Shown here: in pieces, positions 34,561-45,950 of the stretch
Layout: every line of letters begins with the position of its first letter
Numbering within the stretch: the first letter of the stretch is position 1
Source: Acorus gramineus
Lineage: Eukaryota > Streptophyta > Magnoliopsida > Acorales > Acoraceae
DNA length: 64,000 bases
Direction of reading: 5' to 3'
Assembly (NCBI GenBank): GCA_030737835.1
Contig: CM060849.1
Span: 14,179,216-14,243,215, forward strand
Notes under the pieces: generated by a model
Databases searched by the model: none
The model's input: the letters and a program-made list of their open reading frames with translations, nothing else
Told to the model about the DNA's origin: nothing
Program-made: the position numbers and the translations under genes

Positions 34561-35613
34561 TCAATCGATCTTGCTTATGGCGATCCTCTTGACTGCAGCG
34601 TTCCTGATAACTCCATTCATATCAGGAACAGCTTGAAAACACAAACTTCCACCACCTCCAACTATGCTATTTGGGGATTGTATCTGCTGTGGCTGATACT
34701 GTTCCAATCCTAACATATACGCTCTCACCTCCTTTTTAATCATCTCCTGCATCACCTCCATGAACTCCGGCCCGAAAGAGAACCCAGCCCTCTGAACGGG
34801 CTGGGCCGACAAAGGCACACTCATCTTCTCCACCACCGCCTCTTCCACCGCCGCCGCTACAGTTGCGGCGTATGCCGCCGCCGGCGGTGGCGGTGGTGGT
34901 GGTTCGATCTGGAACGTCAGCGGACGGTCCGGATTCACCGATTTACAAACCCCCCCTTCACATGGGCTTGATCCGGGGAGCGAGAGAGAGAGCAGAGTCG
35001 GAGGATCGTCGTTTCGATCGAGAGAGGTCGTCGAGTCACCGATCTGAACCCCTCCCGTTCTCGGAATTGGGCGAAACACGTGCGACGACGGCAGACTCGA
35101 ATCCGAGACGTCCGATCCGGAAGGACTTCCGGGGCTCAAACAAAGCCCGGCCGAAACCGCCGGTCCGACGCTCGACGACCTCTTCGGCGGCGGCTGCTGA
35201 TGGATCCCATCAGCGCCGCCGGCGTCGACATCGGAAGCGGATGTCGGGGAACACTTGCGCTTGAGCGTCGAATTCCAGTGGTTCTTGATCGCATTGTCCG
35301 TTCTTCCCGCGAGCAACCTCGCGATGGTCGCCCACTTGTTGCCGTGCTTGGCGTGGGCGTTGATGATGGTCTCGTCTTCCTCGGTCGTGAAGGGGCGGTG
35401 CTCGACCTGGGGCGAGAGTTGGTTGCACCATCTGAGTCTGCAAGACTTGCCGGACCGACCGGGGATCGATTTGCTTATGAGGGACCAGTTCCTCGCCCCG
35501 TGTTTCTTGACTAGGTTTCGGAGCATGTCGTCCTCTTCGGGACTCCATGGACCTTTGATTCGGTCGAGATCCTTCCGAGATGAAGTAGATGATGGTGTTG
35601 ACGGGGACGCCAT
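34561..35613 (-). CDS. R2R3-MYB transcription factor, subgroup 22 (MYB44/70/73/77-like)
   Basis: Intronless, 350 residues, as usual for subgroup 22. R2 is residues 20-69 ([10 protein letters not shown]..., Trp 23, 43, 62). R3 is 70-120 ([12 protein letters not shown]..., Phe 75 in place of the first Trp, then Trp 94 and 113). Subgroup marks: [19 protein letters not shown] (155-173), an EAR-type repression motif LLSLSLPG (207-214), a proline run (238-244) and the C-terminal helix [18 protein letters not shown] (283-300). This family binds AACnG sites in the nucleus and acts in stress, ABA and auxin responses. I chose MASPSTPSS at 35613; an in-frame ATG at 35736 lies upstream of the likely TATA box. 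The gene lies in a 4.5-kb stretch (31971-36490) that has no counterpart in the other copy of the duplication. Confidence 0.95.
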   Translation of the reverse strand: MASPSTPSSTSSRKDLDRIKGPWSPEEDDMLRNLVKKHGARNWSLISKSIPGRSGKSCRLRWCNQLSPQVEHRPFTTEEDETIINAHAKHGNKWATIARLLAGRTDNAIKNHWNSTLKRKCSPTSASDVDAGGADGIHQQPPPKRSSSVGPAVSAGLCLSPGSPSGSDVSDSSLPSSHVFRPIPRTGGVQIGDSTTSLDRNDDPPTLLSLSLPGSSPCEGGVCKSVNPDRPLTFQIEPPPPPPPAAAYAATVAAAVEEAVVEKMSVPLSAQPVQRAGFSFGPEFMEVMQEMIKKEVRAYMLGLEQYQPQQIQSPNSIVGGGGSLCFQAVPDMNGVIRNAAVKRIAISKID

Positions 35614-35716
35614 GTTTGTTTTTCTTAAGAAGGGATGATATAATAATAATATTAACGGAAAAAATGAGAATCCGTTGAGGATGAACCCGAGTGTGCTTTT
35701 AGATGAGAACAATCTG

Positions 35717-35724
35717 TTATATAA
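35717..35724 (-). promoter_or_regulatory. Probable TATA box of the MYB gene
   Basis: TTATATAA, about 105 bp upstream of the start codon. Transcription would begin near 35690, leaving a leader of about 75 nt. Confidence 0.6.
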
Positions 35725-35760
35725 GGGGATAAGCACTGGGAGGGGGAGGTGAACGGATGA

Positions 35761-35779
35761 ACCGGTTAGGATAACCGGT
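35761..35779. promoter_or_regulatory. Perfect palindrome of MYB-type sites
   Basis: ACCGGTTA, three bases, then TAACCGGT: an exact 8-bp inverted repeat about 150 bp upstream of the MYB start codon and 40 bp upstream of the TATA box. Each arm contains AACCG, which fits the AACnG consensus of subgroup 22 MYBs. Autoregulation is an inference. Confidence 0.5.
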
Positions 35780-36490
35780 CATAGAGCGTAAACACGTACT
35801 ACCGCTTCTTCCAGGAAGGCAGTTGCTTGCATACAGCTGTCACAACTACACGTGTTAATCTCTTCTTCTTTCTTTATTTATTGTTCGCTCAAAATATATT
35901 ATTATATATTTTCATAAATTTATACACACCCCCATCTAATATTATACACCATTGGTGTGAGAATAACAGGCTTCATGTGGAAGATTTTTAGTTGATTATG
36001 AAAGTTTGGTGTTTTTTTGTTTTTTTCTCCCTGGTGTTTTGTTTCATGAGTAAACCGTCTGATTCGTGAAAACCATCTCATCAGTTGTTGTTTTTTTGTA
36101 ACAGCTGTTGTTGCGATTAGAGATAAGGTTGAGCGGAATGTTTAATGATTTATTTATTTATTTTTTAACGTCACCGTCAGTTTAATATCTAACGATTATA
36201 AGACGGAGAGAGAAGAAAAAAAAAAAAAAAAGTTAAATCCAGTTGTGTCGCGCACACGGACTTTTATTTGCAATCAGAGCCGTCTGTTTTTGAGAGGTGT
36301 AGGGTCCATCCTCGGATTGCAGTTGGAAAGTCGTACTCACCACAGCTGTATAAAAATGTCATCACCCCGGCCGCCTTTGAATGGGAAGATATCTATGTTT
36401 TGCAAAAACTTTGATAGATAATATATTTAGATTAGATTCTATTAAACGGAAACGGTTTTATTGAAGGGGACACAATCAATATTATATTAT

Positions 36491-36687
36491 ATTATTGTAT
36501 ATTATATGGTTTTCACATTAAAGCTGACAAAGAGAAGAAAACAAATACGAAAAATGTGAAGGGAGGGATGAAGTTTGACTGAGCCAGGCTGTATGGCATT
36601 TACGTGGGCAATTTTTCTTTCGATTTGAATTATTTAATTAAAAGAGAGAGAGAGAGAGAGATGGCAGGGAGTGAGTGATGAGCTGGC
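36491..36687. repeat. Detached copy of the SEP1-upstream block
   Basis: Matches 10064-10244 in the same orientation and in the same order relative to the large duplication. No SEP1 coding sequence follows it. The nearest gene is the MYB on the opposite strand, starting at 35613. Confidence 0.9.
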
Positions 36688-36837
36688 GAAAGAGGACAAG
36701 AGAGGTCGCCGAATCGGAAGGGGATTCATTACTGCCATACTGTCAGGCCAGGCTGTCAAACCTGCCATCTAACGGCCATTCACACCACCGACACGCGCCA
36801 GTCATACTTTTGAACTGCCAAAACCGTCCCCCTCTCA

Positions 36838-36868
<31 letters not shown>

Positions 36869-37539
36869 ACCCTTGACCGACCTTCCCACTCCCTTCCCCT
36901 CTATCTTTCTTTTAATTATTATAAAATTTAAATAAAAACGCATGTGTGATTGATTGCCCATTAGATGTCTTTTTTTTTTTTTTTTTAATGCTTATTTTTT
37001 CAAATATTTGCACAAAATTGCTCTGATACGTCTATTTGCAACGGCCCCTGAAGAGTATAAATATAATAATGATATATATACTTTTCAAATTTAACGTTGG
37101 ATAGAAAATTAAATTGCTATGAAGTTTAAAAAAAAGTTATTTTTTTGTGTTTTTAATTATTTTTATTAAAAAACTTTAATAATATAGTTTTTATTATTTG
37201 AATAAAATTTAAATAATGTGTGGATAAAAATTTATACTTAATCAAATGAGAGCTTAGCAACTTTTTATACTTATTCATTTTTATAGTTTTTAATGCAGGC
37301 TTACATCTGTTTGAAATTTTTTTATATTTTTTATAAATGATATATTGATATTATTCTATTAATTGAAATATTTATTTAATCTTGGACTCAAGGTAACATT
37401 ATCCTTCACGCCTTATTTTATAGTACTTGAAGTGTATATTTTCTCCCTTTAATTAAATTTGTGAATCTTTTGGGAAATGAACTTGGAATATATGAATTTT
37501 TTTACTGTATTTGACTAGGATTATTTGACTAGGTATGTA

Positions 37540-38340
37540 GAAATGACTCAATGACTGATTGTGCTCGACTCAATGAACGATTGTCTTTAAAGTGCTATCG
37601 CGCGACCTCTTTATAGGCTGCCTACGTATTCCTTGAGAATCAAGTCACACGTAGTTACTTTATTATCCTTGTAACGGTCTTGCCACTAAGTGTTTAGTGG
37701 GGTTTTTTCACGAAAACATCCATAGTATTTATGCTACACGTCGGCCCTTGATTACTCACGTTTTGCTGGTAGTTAGCCTTAAATAACCACTTGGCAGTTA
37801 CAAGCGTTAGTGGTCTTCTGACCGTTTCTCCATTCTGCTCGGGGTCTCTTGATATGCTGGCCCGTACGTTTCATAGTATGTCTGCGAGGAGTAAGTCGAC
37901 CGATCTGACCTCGTGTCTGGTTGTGCCTAAGGGGTTTGGATCCTCTGCTTGTTTTTTCTTGCTTGTATCTTACTTGATTTTTATTGTGGGATTGCCACAT
38001 CATCATAATTAAAATCAAACGATTATAAATATATCAAATCATGAATGGATAAATGGATCCATTTTATATGATGAATTTATGACCGTCTAATTGATCAAAG
38101 CACAAAACAAGTACAAAAAAAACAAACAGATGATCCAAACCCGTGCCTTAGATTGCCCATCCCCGATGAGTAAGGTCGTCCGACCAGACCTCTTATCTGG
38201 TCGTGCCTTAGACTACTCGCGATGGTATCCTTTCGTAAGTTGCAAGATTGTTCGCTTAAACCCTGGATTTAGTCGTGTCGACACATTCGGGAGCGCCATC
38301 ATGACTAAGGATCCGGATTCAGATTCGTGAGTCCCACAGG
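37540..38340. repeat. Possible LTR-type fossil fragment
   Basis: GGCTGCCTACGTATTCCTTG followed by CACGTAGTT resembles a motif common in plant LTR elements. A short stretch recurs inside (about 37890-37933 and 38169-38213). The fragment is broken, has no coding part, and its ends and family are not clear. Confidence 0.3.
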
Positions 38341-41300
38341 CGGCACATATCAATCTTAGTGTGACACATCAGCCCTAACATGACACATGTTGCGATGAAG
38401 ATTTTTTACCTCCACGGTACTTTATAGTAAATTTATTTTAGAGATTTTTTTTAGGCATAACTGTTGGATTATAATATTAGATTTATTTATTAACTTTTGA
38501 GTAACCTTGTGTTCTCGTTACTGTAATTTAAAAAAAAATTCGATTGTCATCATTATATTAATACAAAGAATAATATAATCTTTAATTAGTAGGGGTACAA
38601 ATTAGTTTCATTAATGCAAATTATACACTGAGAGCCGCACAATAACATTCTTAAGCAAAATATTTATTGAGAGCACAACAACCAGTCATATAAAATAAAA
38701 TTACCAAAATACAAAATGTTAAATATGAAGTGGATCATTCAAGATAATATAGGATAACAAAAAAATCGAGCTCATTAAATGTTATCATATGTTAGAGATT
38801 AGATAGAATATAATATTGATGTGCATAGCACAAATTTGAGATCATTAAATCTTAGAATAAAAGAAGGTAGAAAATTTGAGAAAAAAACATAAATAAACAG
38901 AATTAAAGAACAATAATAAAAACCGGATTTATTTTGAATATTTACTAAGCAGGTTTCGTATTTTTGATTTTTTGCTTCTTCCTTAATCAAGGCCAAAAAA
39001 AAAAGTTATGATACCATGACAAAAAAAAACTAATATTTAATCCAATTAATTTAAAACCAATCAAAATTGTACATATCATCCTATCATTTTTCGAGTGGGG
39101 TCTAGAAAAAATGAAAACATATTTTTATGGTTTATTGGATTGGGTCAAATTTTGAGTAATAATTTCTGGAGCCTTGATACATTCAATCTATTTTACAGCC
39201 TCTTCTGTAGGTACATTATGATAACGCAATGTCTTCCACTATTGTAGTGGATGGACTCTATCATAAATTTATAATATATGATACTGTAAGTTTTTTTATT
39301 TTTTCAATAAATATATACATACACTAATATATTTTAATATACAATTCAATTTGTATATGAGTATGTATCATTTAGTGAAGCCGCACATTAACAGAACATG
39401 AATTACACACGCAATTTAACATATTATTTTTCTTTTACTTTATGTTTGTCGTGAAAAAAAATAAAATTGCAAAATAGACCTTATAATATTTTATTCTCAA
39501 GTTTTCTGAGCATATCAATAAAATATGATGAGAACATATTCAAACTATGGGTGCGTTTAGTTTTACAATTGTAAAACTGATTTATGCGAAATGTTGAATT
39601 TTAAAACAGATGTGTATGAAGCTGCTTCTCTAGCTTTTGTAAAATCTACTTTCTTGTAAACGCATAAACTGTTAATTCATACAACCTAACTCACCCTGAA
39701 ACAAAAATTAATTCGGAGTACCATGAAATTCACGTATTTCAGGGACTTTGTTGTAAATGACACCTTGAAGATGGACAGGTATCTCAAATAATAAATCCTT
39801 TGAAAGCTGTGATAATTGAAGAAACAAAAACAAACAGGTGATGGTTGTACTGAATGAATGCAGATAAGGGGGCCTAACCGATCCGTATCTCCTTTCTGTT
39901 ACTCGTACGTCGTACCCACCACACCTAATTTCCAGTTGTTGGCGTTTTCTGTGTGTGTTTGCTGTTTTTCATATGTCCCTTTTCCTCCACCTTTGACTCA
40001 CCTAGTCATGTGTTTATCTCTTCATTCACACAACAACCACCCCATTCAGCAACCCAATCCCCCGGTTTGGATGCAGAATAAAAAAAGAGTATAACCCTCT
40101 GAATAGAGTGTGAGATTGAGTTATTCGCTCTTGATAGCTATACTAGGATAGATAACAATTCAGACTGAGTAAGTAATTTTTTGTTTGGTTGTATTTTTTG
40201 TTATTCTCATTGGAAAACGTAAAAATGATTTTTTTGTTGTTTGATTCATCTTGGATAAAGTGATGATAAATGGTTGATAAGGGATGAATAAGAGTTTATG
40301 ACTTTTTAAATGAGAATTATACCCCTGGGAATAGTGTGAGAAATGTATGATTGATTTGATAGATGTCACAGTTTTTGAAATCTGTGTGAGACGACTGTTA
40401 GGTAAGATAAACTTTTCAAAATGACAGAGAAGAGTATTTTTATCCATTGGCATAGATAAGGCCTGATAAGTAATTCTAACATTTCCTTATAATAGTTATC
40501 AAAACTTATTCTAGCTTACCCATACATAACTATCGGGGTTTATTCTGTCAAAACAAACAACTAAAACAAATAACTTTTTTTTAATATTTTCCTGTATTTT
40601 TCCTTATTCTTGAGTTATTTCTCACCTCATACGGGGGTAAAGGAATAAAAGAGATAAAAATTATCTGTTTACAAATAATATAAATATACCAGAATATATC
40701 AGAAGTTATCACACTAAATCTATTCAACTGGTATAAAAGAGATCTACGCCAAATCTTATTTCATAACTTCTATAATCTATTAAATCAATTAATTTAGAGA
40801 GTCTTGATAAATCAATTTTTCATTTTTATAAATCTTTATTCATATATTATTTATTTATTATTCACGATATATTTATTATCAACAAACAACAAAAATTTAT
40901 TATTCAATTTTTTAAAGAGAATAATTAAAAAAACACAACGATACCAAAAAAAAATGACTCATTCTTATATTATACCGAAATAGTTAAACAAACCCCAATT
41001 TATTAATTTTCACAGTATCGGTTTTTTTTTTTCCTATTTTTAGAACACAAATATACAGAATTCATCTGATCCACAGTATCCTTAAACGGTTGATTCTGTG
41101 TATCCAATGTTTTAAAAAAAAATAGGTTTCTCGTGAGTAAAAAAAAAAAAAAAACTCTTATTAATGCAGTTCAAATTGAAAATTGATGTAATAACCAATA
41201 AAATCATGCAAAAATTAATCTGCAAACATAATTTAACTTAAAAAAAAAAAAAGAAAGTATAGAAGAGTCCAGATAAGGTTAAGGGAACAAAGAAAGAAAA

Positions 41301-41980
41301 AAAAAATAGTGAGGCGGGATTTAGGGAATCGTACTTTCAATGCACCACCACTAGTAGCGGTTACTCTCCGTTGTGTGGGACAGCTGTCCACCACCACGTA
41401 TGGCTCACGCCTCGTGCGGATCCGCACGTGCTACAGCCTTCACCGCATCGGGGGCCACACGTGTACGCATCGCCAGCTGGTCCGTCTGGTTTTCTCCCGA
41501 CACACGACACTTTAAAAAACGACAAACAAAAATAACTGTCTTCCGTACGTGACGGGACAGAAGAGGATGCGAGGACAGAAGCGTCATTTACATCACATTC
41601 GATAAATTAAAGGAGGGGCTTCACATGGCCTGGATTAGATTGTCCCCCAACGGATACACACCGTCGATTTGTTAAGCCTAATCTTCGCCTACTCTTTTTT
41701 TTTTCATTATTTCTCTTCTGATGGTAGTTGGAACTTTGAACGCACAAAATAATACTTTGCTTTCCCGAGACGGAGCACGGCAACAACGGTGTTTCGTTGC
41801 ATTCCATATTTCCAAGGTCCACATGATTCCCTTCCATCTGACGCTCGCTCAAAAACAAAATAAAAATCAATTTTTTTCTATTCACTTTAATAAAAAAAAA
41901 AAACAGAGAACGATCCATGTTACCTCCAGTAAATTGTTAGAAATGAAAACATTTTATATCGGAAACGAGAAAAATATCAA

Positions 41981-42323
41981 GGGTCAGTTTAAAAACACAG
42001 ATTGAAAAGCAGTTTTTTTAAATAAAGCTATTTTTTAAAATGATTTTAAACCTTGATTTTTTTAGGATGTTTTTTTTTAATTCAGGAATCAATATTTGAA
42101 AGGAGTTTAATGTTTGGCAAAGAAAGTTGCTTTTTAATTCAAAAAATCGATTCCGACAAAAAAACATTGTTTTTGAGTTTTTTAAAACACAGATTTCGAG
42201 AAAAAAATTAAAAGGAATCCAGCTTCTGATTCTGCAAAAAGCTACCCCATTTGACTGCACGATTTTAGCTTTTCAGCTTTTCAAAAAACAAAAACGCACC
42301 CAAACACACAATCAAACAAGGCC
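41981..42323. mobile_element. Tourist-like MITE in copy A only
   Basis: Starts GGGTCAGTTTAAAAACACAG and ends AATCAAACAAGGCC, in a TAA target (CAA left, TAA right; copy B empty site TTAAG). It is the reverse complement of the related element at 54995-55340. Confidence 0.75.
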
Positions 42324-44639
42324 TAAGAACATTTGCTAATAATTATTTTAACTTTTTAGATAGAGTCTTGTCATTAATTTAAAAAGATAAAATTATTTTA
42401 ATTAAAATTGTTATTTGGATTTACACATGTTTTTAGAGAAGAGAGAGAGATAGATTTCAAACTGTTTATCTGGGTTATTTGAAATTTCTATTAAAAAATA
42501 ATAATATACTAATAATACTAAGCGTGCATTATATTGAAAAGCCCAAACATAAACATATCAAGTAATCTCGTCATGGCGAAGACTGGACGTCAGGTCAACC
42601 CCGGTGACATTACGCTCCTGATTGACCCCCGCTAACGACTCCACCACTCAATCTTATCACTAAAGCAGGTAACGGCAGTTTAATTTTACCGGATATGACG
42701 ACAATCTCCGCGTAATTATCCCAAATCAATATGTGTGGTATATAATAAGGTGAAAAGGAAAGCAAAAAAAAAAAAAGAAAAGGAGGGGAGGAGAACAAAA
42801 AACGTGACGTTAGATCTTATCCTTTGGTTTCACTCGGTTTGAATAATTGAAAGCGCGAATGGCACGTGTAACACGAGGGAGATCAAATGGGGACCAAAGG
42901 AAGGAAGTGTGAGAAGTGTCGGCTACCGAGTTGAACCGGTGACGGTTCCTTCTCAAACCATCCAAACAAAAACCGCACCGTCTAACCACGTGCGGTGGCA
43001 GCGTTGGTTGGTTAGTTGAGATGTGGGTCCACTTCTGACACTTTGAAAAAAAAAAAAAAAAAAAAAAAAACAACAGAGAGAGATTGAATTTGAAGGAGAG
43101 GTTCAAGTGGTTCATTCATCGGTTGAGAGGAGGGGAGGGGGAGTAGTAACCGTCATTTTTTAACTCCTTTTTTTGAATTTGATGACACGTCGTCAAAAAT
43201 GCCAGCTAGAACCCACTCAAAAATGTCTCTCTGTGTTACGGTTCCCGAAAAAGACAGCACCTCTTCGGGATTCGTTGAAAACGTTAGGCTGGCAACATTA
43301 TTATTATTTTTATAATAACAAAAATTTCAGATCAATAAATATATATGAGATGCATCCCCCCAAAAACACCGTGCCTCACGAGGCTACGCTATTGTGCGCC
43401 GCAATAAAAAGGGCCTTGCTTTGCTCTGCTTTTCTTTTCTTTTTTTTTCATGTTTGCCTGTGAAAATATTTTATTTTGTTAAGATGTCATGTTACCAGTG
43501 GATTAGAATTACCATTTTCAACATTATCTTTTTATTATTATAATACTCAAAATATTTAGATTTTACAAAACTACCTTTTAAAATGACATTTTAAAAGGGT
43601 AGTTTAATAATATAGAATTTTTTTTTTATGTATATGCAAAAAAAAAAAAAAAAAAAAAAACTGTTTTGATTTTTGTAGTTTTACTATTTCTTAGCTTATC
43701 ATTATCTATATTAGTTATTTTTTAGAACGGAATGATTAATTTATTATTTAAAAAAATTGTGAATAATTATATATTAAATCTAATATAGAAGTTATGCTTT
43801 TAATTAAAATCTTAAAAAGCACTAAGATTTTCTAGATTACTTTTCTTGAAAATTTATTATGTGGTAATAATAATTATAAAAAATCATCGACGAGGGCTTC
43901 GCGTGACCTATGGTCGAGAGTTACAATGTAGAATTACAATTCTATTGCGTGGTATTTCCTTGATATGTGACTAGATGAGTCCAAATCAGTTTCATCACAG
44001 TTTTGATGAAAGACATCTCCAATCTAAACCATCTATAAGATAGCCTTTGTCTTTTCACAATCCATCTGCTTCATGTCGAGGGGGGGACTGAGGGAGGTGA
44101 TTTATTTCTTCAGCTTCTGATGACGTGTATTTTATAATGAAAGTTGTTGGAGAAAAATCCAAGAAAAGTTACCTGAGATAGGTGATGGGTGCAGAGAGTA
44201 GCTATGCTAAAGCTTTGGGAAAAATATCTTGCACTCGTTCTATCAAGTTCTAGCGCCATCTTTTGCTGAAAGTGTTAAACATGTTTTATTGAATCAGACG
44301 AGGTTCATCCATGCATAATTTTGGGATGATGAACTTCCGGAGAACTAAAGATTTGATTGGATTTGGAGTGAAGGAAAATATATGCAGTGATTCCTTAGCA
44401 ATAAAATTTAAAAGAATTTATTTTTCTATTCAAATGACACCTAAAAGAGTTAATGTTTCAACCCCCGCCTCTCAGTTTGGATATAAAATTAAATTATTTT
44501 GAGGTTTTAACTATTACAACATAAATATTGATAAAATAATTTTTTATTTAATTGTGTTTTAATTTATTTTTGAAACGTATTGTTGTTTAAATAAAATATG
44601 AATAAGAATTTATAAAAGATAATAAAATGGTGACAGCTG

Positions 44640-45384
44640 ATTTATGATATATATAGACGCAAGATAAAAAAATCTAGGTGGGACCCTAAACCAGCTCATA
44701 AAATGGGGCCCTATATATGTATATTGAAATTTTTGAGTAAATGTTTTAATCATGTTAATAATAAAAAAATCAAGATTAAGCAAAAAAATGATAATAATGA
44801 TTAAAAATAAAATATAACAAAAAAAAAACTCATCGAGTTCTTTTTTAAAAAGAAAAAAAATCACAAAAATAAGATCATTTCTTTTATAGAAAATAAACAA
44901 ATCCCTATAAAATAGAATATACTAAAAATATATTAAATATATAAAGATATAGATGAGATTTTTTAAAAATCACAAAAAAATACTTTTCATAATGATATCA
45001 ACAAATATTATATTTTCAAATAAAACTTATAAATTTAAAATAAATAGGAAGACATATTCAAGTTATTTAAAAAAAAAATTAATTTTAGAGTGTTGTTACA
45101 CATAGTTTTTATTCCAGCCTCAATCCCAGTCTCATATGCGTTGATAGAAAATTATCAGAGCGTATACTCACCTTAATAATGCATATATGATATTTATTAT
45201 AGTATATGCTTTACTTATTGTAAAAACATGTACCTTATTAGATGATATATATTATTTTAAAAAAATTCAAAACACTTTTAAATTGAATTTAGGAATACAA
45301 AATAGATTGGATGTTTGGGGACCCTCTTGAAGAAGGGCCCTAAGCGGTCGCCTATCCGGTCTATAGTCAGAGCCGGCCATGTAT
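44640..45384. repeat. Possible old transposon with GGGCCC/AGAGCCGGCC end
   Basis: Contains GTGGGACCCTAAACCAGC near the left and GGGCCCTAAGCGGTCGCCTA then GTCAGAGCCGGCC near the right, a sequence type common at the ends of plant DNA elements. It has a copy B partner at about 48255-49000. The ends are not defined. Confidence 0.3.
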
Positions 45385-45510
45385 AGATGATGACTCTTGA
45401 TTTGACATTAAATCTTTTTTTAATTAAATAATTCAAAATAACTTAATTTCTTTGATTGAATGGAATATATATATCATTTATATCAATTAAGTATGACATA
45501 TAAATTTTTA

Positions 45511-45750
45511 GGGTATGTTTGACAATCAACCTTAGAAGTAGCTTTTAATTTTTGAGGTCACATCAATTCAAATACATAATCATTTAAAATTTAAAAATTC
45601 TGTTATCAAACATGTAAATTTAAATAAATCATCATTACTATATTTTATATTTAAATCTGTACCTCAAAATTTGTGATTCATAAAACAGTCATCATTATTA
45701 TACCATCAAATTATTATCATTACACTTTTAAAAGATGTATATAAAACTAT
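45511..45750. mobile_element. Truncated MITE at the duplication breakpoint
   Basis: First 240 bp of the MITE that is complete at 49134-49402. The sequence changes to unrelated DNA at 45751, which marks the right breakpoint of copy A. Confidence 0.65.
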
Positions 45751-45950
45751 TAAGAATTCATGGATAGGTCCCTCACAGGGACTAAAAAATAAATTAAATA
45801 ATTTATGGATAGGTCCCTCTCAGGGACTAAAAAGGAACTATCATTTAAATTTGGAGACTAAAACCTAAATACGAAGAAGGGAGGGATCAATTACTAAATA
45901 TGATGGTTTGTGAGGACTTAAAACTAAAAATCCTTAAAAAAAAAAAAAAA

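Larger units (their letters stand above)
35780..41904. other. Gene-poor AT-rich region
   Basis: Apart from the duplicated block at 36491-36687, a CT run at about 36838-36863 and the LTR-like remnant at 37540-38340, I recognise nothing. 40060-41000 contains GTTTGG-type and GTTTGTTTAAC-type stretches that may be old MITE ends. Confidence 0.5.
41905..45750. repeat. Tandem duplication 2, copy A
   Basis: Direct repeat of 45951-49371, near-identical by eye, starting at AGAGAACGATCC next to a poly(A) run. It carries a 343-bp MITE (41981-42323) and about 90 bp near 42390-42470 that copy B lacks. Its right end stops inside a second MITE (from 45511) that is complete in copy B. No gene recognised; 42590-43160 is promoter-like (several ACGTG cores, GA and A runs) without a following coding region. 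Confidence 0.95.

Noticed and set aside
34863-35638. Several plus-strand and other-frame open frames over the MYB gene
   Set aside because: They are GC-rich shadows of the intronless MYB coding region.
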